Assembly: GCF_001518015.1 (NCBI RefSeq)
Contig: NZ_LPUY01000017.1
Location: forward strand, 23,197-87,196
Source of the DNA: Tritonibacter horizontis
GTDB lineage: Bacteria; Pseudomonadota; Alphaproteobacteria; Rhodobacterales; Rhodobacteraceae
Length of the DNA stretch: 64,000 nt
Reading direction: 5' to 3'
Shown here: positions 26,681 to 35,175 of the stretch, piece by piece
Layout of the letters: every line of letters starts with the position of its first letter
Numbering within the stretch: the first letter of the stretch is position 1
The notes under the pieces: model-generated
The model's database searches: none
Seen by the model: the letters and a program-made list of their open reading frames with translations, nothing else
Told to the model about the DNA's origin: nothing
Translations under genes and position numbers: made by a program

Positions 26681-28489
26681 TTGAGTAACGTTCTGCGTAT
26701 CGGCGGCGCCTGCGGATATTGGGGCGACGCCGCGCATTCAACCCCGCAACTTTTGGCGACGGGCCAGATCGACGTTTTGGTCTATGACTACCTGGCCGAG
26801 ATCACCATGGCGGTGCTGGCGCGGGCGCGGGCCCGCGATGCGAAGGCCGGTTTCGTGCCGGATTTCCTGCATGACGCGTTGGTGCCGAACCTGAAACGCA
26901 TCTCCGATCAGGGGGTCAAGGTGATCACCAATGCCGGCGGGGTCAATCCGGCGGCGCTGGCCACCGCGACGCGGGAGGTGATCAAACGGGCCGGGCTGTC
27001 ACTGCGGGTGGCGGTCATCGCGGGTGACGATCTGATCACCCAGGCGCCGGAGTTGGTCAAGCGCGCGCCCATCGACATGTTCACCAAAGCTCCCTTTCCA
27101 CAGGCCGAGGCGATCGTCAGCATCCATGCGGAAATCGGCGCCAAGGCCGTCGCGGCGGCGCTGGAAGAGGGGGCCGATATCGTCATTACCGGCCGCTGCG
27201 ACGAAACCGCCCTGACGCTGGGGGCCGCCATCCACCGGTTCGGCTGGCATATCCGCGATCACAACTACCTTGCCGGTGGCGCGTTGGCGGGGCATGTGCT
27301 GTCGGGGAGCGTCCAGGCCACGGGCGGCAATTTCACCGATTGGGACGCCGTCACATCCGGCATCGACACGCTGGGCTACCCGATCGCCGAGATCGCCGGC
27401 GATGGCAGCTTTGTGCTGACAAAACCCGAAGGAACCGGTGGACTGGTCAGTCGCGGCACCGTCAGCGAGCAGATTCTCTGCGAGATCGACAATCCGCAGT
27501 CCTATGTGGTGCCCGATGTGGTCTGCGATTTCTCCGAGGTCAAGGTGGAGCAGATCGGCCCCGACCGGGTGCAGGTGCGCGGCGCCCGTGGCAATCCCTC
27601 GCCCGACCACTACCGAACCTGCGTGAGTTGGGCCGACGGGTTCAAGGTCGGCCAGTATTTCCCCTTTTACGGTCAAGGGGCGGAGCAAAAGGCCGAGCGG
27701 TTCGCCGAGGCGGCCCTGGCCAAGGCCTCGGCCATTCTGGAGTCCCGTAAAATGCAGGGCTTCAGTCACAGCAGCGTTGAATTCCATGGCAGTGAAGCCC
27801 AATTCGGCGCGCTGCGGGCCACTGACGCCGTGCGCGATGTGGTCGTCAAAATCGCCGTGCGCCATGCCGAGGCCGCCGGGGCCATGACCTTTCTCAAGGC
27901 CGTGAATGGTCTTGCAATGGCCGCGCCGCCCGGACTGTGCGGCTATGCCGGGTCGGCGCCACGCCCGACGTCGGTGCTGTCGCTGTTTTCCTTTCTGATG
28001 CCCAAATCCGAGGTGCCGCTGACGGTCCAGGTCGGAACCGATTTTGAGCGCAAGCTGACCAGCCCCAGGACCGCCCTGCCAGAAGAGCCAAAGCCGCCGA
28101 AATCACATGTTCCGCCGCGCGCGCCGATGTCGCGGGGGGCGGTGGTGTCGGTGCCGCTGTCGCGTCTGGCCTGGGCGCGCAGTGGCGATCTGGGGGATAC
28201 CGTCAATCTCGGCGTGATCGCACGCCAGCCGGAGCAGCTGCCGTGGATCTGGGCCGGGCTCAGCATCGGACATCTGGAACGTGTCTTCGGGCACCTGATG
28301 GAAGAGGGCAGCATGACCCGCCATTTCGTTCCCGGCATGGCGGCCGTAAATATTACCCTGACAAAGGCGCTGGCCGGCGGGGGCACGTCCTCCCTGCGCA
28401 GTGACCCGCAGGGCAGAGGGTTCGCGCAGCTGCTGCTTGCTGCGCCGATATCGGTGGATTGGTCGCTGCTGGGGAGTAGCGAGCAATGA
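26681..28489 (+). CDS. AtuA family protein (DUF1446, acyclic terpene utilisation-like)
   Basis: A 602-residue protein of the AtuA/DUF1446 family, whose founding member is needed for geraniol/citronellol use in Pseudomonas but has no assigned reaction. Seen: N-terminal VLRIGGACGYWGDAAHS near 4-20, DYLAEITMAVLARA near 40, ITNAGGVNPAALA near 88, GRCDETALTLGAAIH near 170, and a C-terminal AtuA-like ferredoxin-fold part (about 500-600) after a Pro-rich linker near 470. The start is TTG 26681, which matches family starts; the nearest purine-rich site (AGAGGAAG, 26658-26665) is 15 bases away, rather far. It heads a three-gene operon with the two carboxylase subunits. Confidence 0.85.
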   Translation: MSNVLRIGGACGYWGDAAHSTPQLLATGQIDVLVYDYLAEITMAVLARARARDAKAGFVPDFLHDALVPNLKRISDQGVKVITNAGGVNPAALATATREVIKRAGLSLRVAVIAGDDLITQAPELVKRAPIDMFTKAPFPQAEAIVSIHAEIGAKAVAAALEEGADIVITGRCDETALTLGAAIHRFGWHIRDHNYLAGGALAGHVLSGSVQATGGNFTDWDAVTSGIDTLGYPIAEIAGDGSFVLTKPEGTGGLVSRGTVSEQILCEIDNPQSYVVPDVVCDFSEVKVEQIGPDRVQVRGARGNPSPDHYRTCVSWADGFKVGQYFPFYGQGAEQKAERFAEAALAKASAILESRKMQGFSHSSVEFHGSEAQFGALRATDAVRDVVVKIAVRHAEAAGAMTFLKAVNGLAMAAPPGLCGYAGSAPRPTSVLSLFSFLMPKSEVPLTVQVGTDFERKLTSPRTALPEEPKPPKSHVPPRAPMSRGAVVSVPLSRLAWARSGDLGDTVNLGVIARQPEQLPWIWAGLSIGHLERVFGHLMEEGSMTRHFVPGMAAVNITLTKALAGGGTSSLRSDPQGRGFAQLLLAAPISVDWSLLGSSEQ

Positions 28490-28553
28490 GGGTAACGAAG
28501 CTGTCAGCGGCAGCTCGGTGGGGGCCGAGTTTCAGATCTGAAAGGAGACTGTT

Positions 28554-30170
28554 ATGAATGCCGTCTACAGCAGGATTACCCCCACGGACACCGGCCTGTC
28601 GCACAATCGTGCCGAGATGGAGGCGCTGATCGCCAGAATGCGCCGACTGGAGGCGCGGGCGGCGGCCAAAAGCGCAGAAAAACACCAGTTATATGAACGA
28701 CGCGGCCAGCTCTCACCCCGGGACAGGCTGGCCGCGCTTCTGGATCCCGGGCTGCCGTTTCTCGAACTTTTCAACATGATTTCCTATCTGGTCGACGACC
28801 CGGACCCGGCGACCTCGGTGCCGGGGGCGTCGATGATCGCCGGCATCGGGTTTGTCGCTGGGGTGCGGGTCATGGTCTGCGTCGATGATGCTGCCATCAT
28901 GGGTGGCGCGCGAACGCGGAAAACGGCGGACAAGTTGCTGGGGCTTGTGACCATCGCAGGGCGGCAGAAACTGCCCTTTCTCTTTCTGATGGACAGCATC
29001 GGCACGGACCCGATGCGCGACGGAGTGGAGAGCTGGGCCCGCGCCGGGGACTGTCTTGGCGCCTTTGCGCGGCTGTCGGCTGCGGGCGTTCCGGTGGTCA
29101 CGGTCCTGCATGGTGTGGCAACGGCGGCAGAGGCCTGTCTGGCCGGGGGCGCGGATCATGTGATTGCCGTTCGTGGCCGGGGCCAGGCGATGCTGGCCGG
29201 GGCCGCCGCGGTTCAGGCGCTGACCGGCGAAGAGGTCGGCGGCGCGGCTCTGGGTGGTGCGCAGATGCATGCGGAGGTCACCGGGCTGGTCGATGATCTG
29301 GCCGCCAGCGATGCCGATGCGGTGGCCATCGCCCGCCGCTGGGTCGAGGGCCTGCACTGGCAGACCTGTACCGGCCCGCGTGCGCCTTATGCGGCGCCGG
29401 CCTACCCGCCGGATGACATCCTGAATGTGGTCAGCGCGGATTACCGCAATCCGTTTGACATGACAGAGCTGGCGCTGCGGCTGGTGGATGGCGGATCCCT
29501 GCGGCGTTTCAAGCCGGAATACGGCATGGCCCTGCCGTGCTGGCAGGCGCGGATCATGGGGCATGATGTGGGCCTGCTTGGCAACAACGGACCGCTTGAC
29601 CCGGAGGGGGGCCGCAAGGCCTGCCAGTTCCTGCAGGCCATGGAGCGCGCGGATACTCCGATGATTTTCCTCAACAATACAACAGGCACCGCGCTTGGCT
29701 CCCGGTCGGAGCGGGCGGGGATGATCCCGCAAGCCGCGCGTATGATACGGGCCGTGGCCACCCTGAGTGTGCCCAAAATCGCGCTTCTGGTCGGCGCCAG
29801 TTTCGGGGTGGGCAATAGTGGCATGGGGGGGCAGGGCGCGGGGGCGGATTTTCTGTTCTCCTGGCCGAATGCCCGCAGCGGCGCCCTGGCCAGCGGCCAC
29901 GCGGCCCTGACCATGGAACAGGTCGCCCGCCGCACTGCCGCCCGCTGTGGCCGCGGCATTGACGAGGCGCGCCTTGGTCGCCAGCGCGACGCGGTGCTGC
30001 GCCATTTTGACCGGCAGTCGGAGGCGTTCTTCACTTCCGGTCAGGGGTTGGACATGGGGATGATTGACCCGCGCGACAGCCGCCGGGTGATCGGGATCTG
30101 TCTGGACACCTGCCAGGAGGCGCGGGCGCGACAGCTGCGCGCTGGAGGGGACCGGAGTGTGCGGGCATGA
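28554..30170 (+). CDS. Acyl-CoA carboxylase carboxyltransferase subunit (AtuC/LiuB-like)
   Basis: A 538-residue carboxyltransferase of the propionyl/methylcrotonyl/geranyl-CoA carboxylase type. Seen: N-terminal RRGQLSPRDRLAALLDPG near 48-65, a first crotonase-like half with SVPGASMIAGIGFVAGVRVMV near 82-103, and the second half with NPFDMTELALRLVDGGSLRRFKPEYG near 300 and FLNNTTGTALGSRSERAGMI near 375-393. AAAGGAG lies six bases before ATG 28554. It overlaps the biotin carboxylase by four bases (ATGA). The substrate is unknown: the pairing with an AtuA-like gene recalls geranyl-CoA carboxylase, but no other atu gene is present. Confidence 0.88.
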   Translation: MNAVYSRITPTDTGLSHNRAEMEALIARMRRLEARAAAKSAEKHQLYERRGQLSPRDRLAALLDPGLPFLELFNMISYLVDDPDPATSVPGASMIAGIGFVAGVRVMVCVDDAAIMGGARTRKTADKLLGLVTIAGRQKLPFLFLMDSIGTDPMRDGVESWARAGDCLGAFARLSAAGVPVVTVLHGVATAAEACLAGGADHVIAVRGRGQAMLAGAAAVQALTGEEVGGAALGGAQMHAEVTGLVDDLAASDADAVAIARRWVEGLHWQTCTGPRAPYAAPAYPPDDILNVVSADYRNPFDMTELALRLVDGGSLRRFKPEYGMALPCWQARIMGHDVGLLGNNGPLDPEGGRKACQFLQAMERADTPMIFLNNTTGTALGSRSERAGMIPQAARMIRAVATLSVPKIALLVGASFGVGNSGMGGQGAGADFLFSWPNARSGALASGHAALTMEQVARRTAARCGRGIDEARLGRQRDAVLRHFDRQSEAFFTSGQGLDMGMIDPRDSRRVIGICLDTCQEARARQLRAGGDRSVRA

Positions 30171-32221
30171 CGAGACCGCCGAAAACCGGCCCTTTCACCC
30201 GGCTTCTGATCGCCAATCGGGGCGAGATCGCGCTGCGGATCCTCCGGTCGGCGCGGGCGATGGGGATCACATGCGTCACCGTCCATACCCGTGCCGACGC
30301 CGATAGCCCGCATGTGCGGCTGGCGGATGACAGCCTGTGCATCGGCGAGGGGCCGCCGGCCGACAGCTACCTGTCGATTGCGGCGCTGATCGCGGCGGCC
30401 CGCACCTGTGGGGCGCAGGCGATCCATCCCGGCTATGGTCTCCTGTCGGAGAACGCGGGCTTTGCCACCGCCTGCGACCGGGCGGAGCTGATTTTCATCG
30501 GCCCCTCTGCCGAGGCGATCGCCCGGATGGCCAACAAGTCGGGGGCCCGCCAGCATATGGCGGCGGCGGGTCTGCCCTGCGTGCCCGGCTATGACGGCGC
30601 CGATCAGGCCCCCGGACGGCTGGCGGACGAAGCGGCCCGGATCGGCTACCCGGTGATGATCAAGGCCTCCAACGGCGGCGGTGGGCGGGGCATGCGACTG
30701 GCCGAAGGTCCCTATGCCTTTGACACCGCGCTCCGGCAGGCGCAGGCCGAGGCGGCGACGGTGTTCGGCTCCGGTCATGTCCTGCTGGAAAAGGCGCTGG
30801 ACGACCCGCGCCACGTCGAGGTGCAGATCCTCGCGGATGCCCATGGCACCCTGTTGCATCTGGGCGAGCGGGATTGCTCGGTGCAGCGCCGCCATCAAAA
30901 GGTGATCGAGGAAGCCCCGGCGCCGGGGGTCACGCCGGCCCTGCGCGCCGAGATGGGCGCGGCCGCCATCACCGCCGCACGGTCGATCGGCTACGTCGGC
31001 GCGGGGACGGTGGAATTCCTGCTCGACAGCAGCGGCCGGTTTCATTTCATCGAGATGAACACCCGGCTGCAGGTGGAACATGCGGTGACGGAGGCGATCA
31101 CCGGGGTCGATCTGGTGCAGGAACAGCTGCGCATCGCGCAGGGGTCGCCGCTGGGGCGCGCCCAGGACGACATCCGGTTTGAGGGCCACGCCATCGAGGC
31201 GCGTCTGTATGGCGAGGACCCGGCAGAGAATTTTGCGCCCCAGGCCGGTCGGTTGGCGCTATGGCAACCGGGCGAGGGGGTTCGCGTCGATGCAGGCGTC
31301 GAAAGCGGCCAGGTGCTTTCGACGCATTTCGAGCCGCTTCTGGCCAAGCTGATCGCCCATGGCCGCACCCGCGACGACGCCCGCCTGAGCCTGCGGCGTG
31401 CCCTGCAGCAGACGCTGGTCTTTGGGGTGACCTCCAACCGGGACATGCTGATCGACGCGCTGGGCCATCCGGCCTTTGCCAGTGCTGCGGTGCACACCGG
31501 ATTTCTGGCAGAGCATTTCCCGCGGATCTCGGCCATGACCCTGTCTGCGGGCGAGATCGCCGTTGGCGCTGCCCTGTTCTACTGGCGCGCGGCAGAGGAG
31601 GCCGCCGCGCAGACCCCGCATGTGCCGCCTGAACTGCGGAGCTGGTCGAGCCAGGGCGCATTGAACCGGCAGCTGCGCCTGCGGGCGACCCAGGGCGTGC
31701 TGCCGCCCGGTCTGGCTGAGGCGGATGGGGCGGTGATCCTGCGGGTCGAGGATCAGGGGGACCAGCTGCAGATCCGGGTCGGGGTCCTGACCTTGACGCT
31801 GGCCCGCGACCGCGACGCAAAGGGTCAGATGCGCATCTTGCTCGATGGGGCGCCGGTGCGGCTGCGGGCGCAGGTGTTTGACGGCGCACAGCTGCATCTG
31901 GCGACCGAACAGCGGATCTTTGCCCTGATGCTCTGTCCGAAGTCGTCGCCGGACCGGTCGCAGGTGGCGCGCGGCGAACTTCATGCCCCGCACAGCGGTC
32001 GCCTGCAGGAACTGCGCCGGGGTGTCGGCGATCTGGTGCAGGAGGGGGAGGTGCTGTTGGTGCTGCACGGGGTATCGGGGCCGCAGGACATTCGCGCGGG
32101 CCAGACAGGGCGCATCGTGGCGCTGCCGGTGGTGGCGGGCGATCAGGTTCTTCGGGGTGATCTTCTGTGCCGGATCGTGGCCAGCGAAGGCGCGGTTGAG
32201 GCGATCCCGGCCGCGGTGTAG
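30167..32221 (+). CDS. Acyl-CoA carboxylase biotin carboxylase subunit with a carrier domain lacking the biotin lysine
   Basis: A 684-residue alpha subunit. Biotin carboxylase part looks intact: ANRGEIALRI near 19, ATP-grasp loop SNGGGGRGMRL near 168, HVEVQI near 211, GERDCSVQRRHQKVIEE near 228-244 and FIEMNTRLQVEH near 287. A middle domain (about 460-600) and a lipoyl-like C-terminal domain (about 610-678) follow. In that domain the frame GDLVQEG...GQTG...GDQVLRGDLL is conserved, but the position of the biotinylated MKM is VSG (Ser637, codon 32075-32077), and the preceding Glu-Ala is His-Gly. So the carrier cannot be biotinylated in the usual way. It either works with a carrier in trans or has changed function. 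Confidence 0.87.
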   Translation: MTRPPKTGPFTRLLIANRGEIALRILRSARAMGITCVTVHTRADADSPHVRLADDSLCIGEGPPADSYLSIAALIAAARTCGAQAIHPGYGLLSENAGFATACDRAELIFIGPSAEAIARMANKSGARQHMAAAGLPCVPGYDGADQAPGRLADEAARIGYPVMIKASNGGGGRGMRLAEGPYAFDTALRQAQAEAATVFGSGHVLLEKALDDPRHVEVQILADAHGTLLHLGERDCSVQRRHQKVIEEAPAPGVTPALRAEMGAAAITAARSIGYVGAGTVEFLLDSSGRFHFIEMNTRLQVEHAVTEAITGVDLVQEQLRIAQGSPLGRAQDDIRFEGHAIEARLYGEDPAENFAPQAGRLALWQPGEGVRVDAGVESGQVLSTHFEPLLAKLIAHGRTRDDARLSLRRALQQTLVFGVTSNRDMLIDALGHPAFASAAVHTGFLAEHFPRISAMTLSAGEIAVGAALFYWRAAEEAAAQTPHVPPELRSWSSQGALNRQLRLRATQGVLPPGLAEADGAVILRVEDQGDQLQIRVGVLTLTLARDRDAKGQMRILLDGAPVRLRAQVFDGAQLHLATEQRIFALMLCPKSSPDRSQVARGELHAPHSGRLQELRRGVGDLVQEGEVLLVLHGVSGPQDIRAGQTGRIVALPVVAGDQVLRGDLLCRIVASEGAVEAIPAAV

Positions 32222-32316
32222 CGCCACTTGCATCAGGGGTCCGGTTGGCCGACACGAGTTGCCAAGCGCAGGGCGGCTGCCGTAAGCAGGTCCGGACGCA
32301 GCAGCAGGAGACCGAA

Positions 32317-32967
32317 ATGGCCGGGCAGACCGAGACGCTGATTGCCTCGATCCTTGCGGATATCGACGCGGGCCGCCTGGCGCCGGGCCAGGAAATCGAC
32401 GAGCCGACATTGGCCAGTCGCCACGGCGTGTCGCGCACACCGATCCGCGAGGCCTATATCCAGCTGGAGGCCACCGGCCTGATCCGCCGTCTGCCGCGTA
32501 AGGGGGCGGTGCTGTTCAAGCCGACGCTGGAGGAGTTCCTCGCCATTCAGGAGGTGCATGCGCAGCTGGAGGGGCAGGCGGCCGGGCTGGCCGCGCGCCG
32601 GATCTCTGCCGCGCTGCGCGCCCGACTGGAGGCCGCGACCCGGGCCTGCGAGAGCCACGCGCAGACCCATGGCGACGCGGACCCGGACGGCTACTACCAG
32701 TTGAACCTGGTGTTTCACGAAACCGTGGCGCTGGGCGCGGCAAACCCGTTTCTGGTGGAGATGATCAAGACCAACGCGCGCAAGCTGATGGCCTATTACC
32801 GGGCGCGCTATCGCTATCCCGGTGCGATTGCGCAATCGGCGCTGGAGCATCGCGAGATTGCCGGGAAGATCTTTGCCCATGATCGCGCGGGGGCCGAGGC
32901 TGCCATGCAGGCGCATGTGCTGTTCGATCAGGTGACGGTCATGGACCTGCTGGCGGCGCTGGCCTAG
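32317..32967 (+). CDS. GntR family transcriptional regulator, FCD subfamily
   Basis: A 216-residue FadR/FCD-type regulator. Seen: N-terminal winged helix (about 5-70) with ASILADIDAGRLAPGQEIDE and RHGVSRTPIREAYIQLEATGLI, and an all-helical FCD ligand domain (about 80-210) with the usual Asp/His metal positions (LVFHETVA, LEHREI). ATG 32317 has CAGGAG six bases upstream; the frame runs further upstream but without a ribosome site. It lies 95 bp after the biotin carboxylase, same strand. Its stop shares CTAG with the stop of the convergent amidotransferase. It may control the carboxylase operon or the P450 group beside it. Confidence 0.9.
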   Translation: MAGQTETLIASILADIDAGRLAPGQEIDEPTLASRHGVSRTPIREAYIQLEATGLIRRLPRKGAVLFKPTLEEFLAIQEVHAQLEGQAAGLAARRISAALRARLEAATRACESHAQTHGDADPDGYYQLNLVFHETVALGAANPFLVEMIKTNARKLMAYYRARYRYPGAIAQSALEHREIAGKIFAHDRAGAEAAMQAHVLFDQVTVMDLLAALA

Positions 32968-33674
32968 GCGCGCGCCGCGGCCTCGAAAAAACGCGCGATG
33001 GCCTCGGCCAGGGCGGGCTGGTCGGCGGCGGTGGACAGGCTGTCCTGCGCGCGGGCGTAGACCTCTGGCCCCATATGGCTGCGCAATTCCTCGGTCAGGG
33101 CACAGATGAAACCATGGTCCATCTCGGGGTGGTGCTGGGTGGTGGCGATATGGTCGCCAAGGGTAAACCCGGTGTTGATGCCGTCGCGTGTCATCAGCGG
33201 CACGGCGCCCTCGGGCAAATCGCGGACATATTCCACATGCGAGCCGTAGATTGCGACCTCATCCGGCAGGGCGCGGGCCCAGTCCGGCCGCGCGACAAGG
33301 TGATTCCATGTCAGCCCATGCACCCAGCCGCCGGGCAGGTGGTCCACGGTTCCGCCCAAGGCGAGGGCAATCGCCTGATGCCCGAAACAGACCCCAAACA
33401 GCGGCAGCCGCGCGTCATGCATCTGCCGGATCAGCCCCATCAGCCGGTCGATCCAGGCCGCGCCGGAGCGGGTGGAGGCGGGGCTGCCGGTGATCATGAC
33501 GCCATCATAAGTCGTTATGTCTTCGGGAAAAATACCGCCCTTTGCCAAATACACGTCACAGGACCAGTCGGGGCGGGCCATCTGTACCAGCGTGGTGAAT
33601 TTGGCGCCGTCCCTGGGATGGGCCTGGGCAAACGCGCTGTCGTCCGTGTTGGTCACGAGAATGGCAATCTGCAT
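32964..33674 (-). CDS. Class I glutamine amidotransferase (GuaA-like / gamma-glutamyl hydrolase)
   Basis: A 236-residue stand-alone type 1 GATase. Seen: GVMITGSPAS near 58, the nucleophile elbow FGVCFGHQAIA with Cys96, and the catalytic pair in TQHHPEM (His182, Glu184). Such lone GATases act as gamma-glutamyl hydrolases in amine pathways, for example PuuD and the AtdA2-type enzyme of aniline degradation (family knowledge). ATG 33674 has GGGAAG upstream. It is divergent from the P450 (73 bp apart) and lies one gene away from a GS-like ligase, so a role in releasing glutamate from a gamma-glutamylated amine is a good inference. Confidence 0.87.
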   Translation of the reverse strand: MQIAILVTNTDDSAFAQAHPRDGAKFTTLVQMARPDWSCDVYLAKGGIFPEDITTYDGVMITGSPASTRSGAAWIDRLMGLIRQMHDARLPLFGVCFGHQAIALALGGTVDHLPGGWVHGLTWNHLVARPDWARALPDEVAIYGSHVEYVRDLPEGAVPLMTRDGINTGFTLGDHIATTQHHPEMDHGFICALTEELRSHMGPEVYARAQDSLSTAADQPALAEAIARFFEAAARA

Positions 33675-33710
33675 CTTCGGGCTTCCCATATGCATATTTA
33701 CGGTGCTTAA

Positions 33711-33720
33711 TAGTATACAC
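33711..33720. promoter_or_regulatory. GTATAC-centred element in the GATase/P450 divergent promoter
   Basis: The palindromic hexamer GTATAC (33713-33718) lies in the short AT-rich gap between two divergent genes. FCD-type GntR regulators often bind sites with a GTATAC or TNGTNNNACNA core (family knowledge), so the adjacent GntR protein is a candidate binder. TAGTAT (33711-33716) could also be a -10 hexamer for the P450. Confidence 0.35.
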
Positions 33721-33747
33721 ACGAAGCAAGTCAAAGGAAGACCCGCG

Positions 33748-35007
33748 ATGACCATCTGGACCCCGACCGACAGCGGCCATGCGGATCTGTCCTGCCATGA
33801 CACCTTTGCCGAAGGCGCGCCGCACAATACTTTTGCGCGGCTCAGACGCGAGGATCCGCTGCACTGGACCGACTATCCCGGCGGGCAGAATTTCTGGTCG
33901 GTGACCCGCTATGACGACATCACCCGGATGAACAAGAACACCGAAGTGTTCTCCTCGGCGCAAGGCATCCGCATGGAGGATCAGACCTACGAGGAATACC
34001 TCGCGCGGCGTACCTTTCAGGAGACCGACCCGCCGGAGCATGCGCAGGTGCGGATGAAACTGCTCAAGGCGTTCTCCAAGACCACGATGGCGCAATACGA
34101 ACAGGACATTCGCGATCTTTGCGCCGAGATCCTCGACCCCGTGCTGGAAAAAGGCACCTTTGACGCCACCAAGGAGATCGCCCGGCAATTGCCGATGCGG
34201 ATGCTGGGTCGCGTCGTCGGCCTGCCGGATGCGGATCTGCCGTGGCTGGTGGAAAAGGGCGACGCGCTGATCGCCAATACCGACCCGGACTTCACCTCAC
34301 ATGTGCTCGACAAGATGGACACGGATGAATTTCGCCTGATGCCCTTCAACTCCCCAGCGGGGGCGGAATTGTACATCTATGCCAAGGAGTTGATGGAGGC
34401 GAAGGCGCGCGCAGGTGATACCTCTGGCGTGCTGAACATGATCCTGGCGCCGGCCCGCGACGGCTCCACCATCACCGAGTCGGAGTTTCGCAATTTCTTC
34501 TGCCTGCTGGTGGCGGCCGGCAATGACACCACGCGCTATTCCATCGCGGCGGGCATTCAGGCGATGTGCCATCAGCCGGAACTGCTGACGCAGATGCAGG
34601 CGGGCGGCGATATCTGGGAGACGGCAGCGGATGAGATCATCCGCTGGGCGACGCCTGCGCTTTATTTTCGGCGCACCGCGACGCGGGATGTCGAAATGCA
34701 CGGCAAGCTGATCCGGGCCGGGGACAAGGTGCTCTACTGGTTCATCTCTGCCAATCGCGACGACAGCTATTTTGACGATCCGTTCCGGGTGAACCTGCGT
34801 CGCAGCCCGAACCGGCATCTGTCCTTTGGCCAGTTCGGCCCGCATGTCTGTCTTGGCATGTGGTTGGCGCGGCTGGAGGTGACGGTGTTGTTTCAGGAAC
34901 TGGCCAAGCGGATTACCGCGATTGAACCGGCGGGAGAGCAGAAATTCCTGCGCTCGAACTTTGTCGGCGGCATCAAGGAATTGCCGGTGCGGGTACAGGC
35001 CGCGTAG
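33748..35007 (+). CDS. Cytochrome P450
   Basis: A 419-residue soluble bacterial P450. Seen: the I-helix oxygen-activation motif AAGNDTTR near 256-263, the K-helix ExxR in DEIIRWATP near 300, and the heme loop FGQFGPHVCLGMWLARLE with Cys368 as axial ligand. The heme-loop form FGxxGPHxCLG is that of the CYP123/124/125/142-like group. AAAGGAAG lies seven bases before ATG 33748. No ferredoxin or ferredoxin reductase gene is adjacent, so electrons must come from elsewhere. Its place between a GATase and a GS-like ligase suggests oxidation of an amine or its gamma-glutamyl conjugate. Confidence 0.92.
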   Translation: MTIWTPTDSGHADLSCHDTFAEGAPHNTFARLRREDPLHWTDYPGGQNFWSVTRYDDITRMNKNTEVFSSAQGIRMEDQTYEEYLARRTFQETDPPEHAQVRMKLLKAFSKTTMAQYEQDIRDLCAEILDPVLEKGTFDATKEIARQLPMRMLGRVVGLPDADLPWLVEKGDALIANTDPDFTSHVLDKMDTDEFRLMPFNSPAGAELYIYAKELMEAKARAGDTSGVLNMILAPARDGSTITESEFRNFFCLLVAAGNDTTRYSIAAGIQAMCHQPELLTQMQAGGDIWETAADEIIRWATPALYFRRTATRDVEMHGKLIRAGDKVLYWFISANRDDSYFDDPFRVNLRRSPNRHLSFGQFGPHVCLGMWLARLEVTVLFQELAKRITAIEPAGEQKFLRSNFVGGIKELPVRVQAA

Positions 35008-35041
35008 GCTCAACAGAAGACCCGTTCGGGCGGTTGCCCGG

Positions 35042-35109
35042 ACAGCGCCCGACCTCCCGCACGGGAGGGCGCTTCGCACCCACCCGAGGTCGGCCGCTGC
35101 CCTCTGTTG
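35042..35109. repeat. Palindromic, REP-like element between the P450 and GS-like genes
   Basis: An outer pair CAACAGA (35011-35017) and TCTGTTG (35103-35109) encloses arms 35042-35056 and 35086-35100 that pair at 13 of 15 positions, and an inner hairpin CCTCCCG (35053-35059) / CGGGAGG (35062-35068). I recall similar palindromic intergenic repeats in roseobacters; copy number cannot be tested here. Confidence 0.5.
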
Positions 35110-35175
35110 GGACCCAATCCGGGCCAAGACGCACGCCAAAGATGCGCAGGCCTGTCCAACAGGAAAGGAAACCAG

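Noticed and set aside
26681..32221. Naming the trio as the citronellol/geraniol (Atu) pathway
   Set aside because: AtuB, D, E, G and H are missing and the carrier domain lacks the biotin lysine, so the substrate should not be taken from the name.
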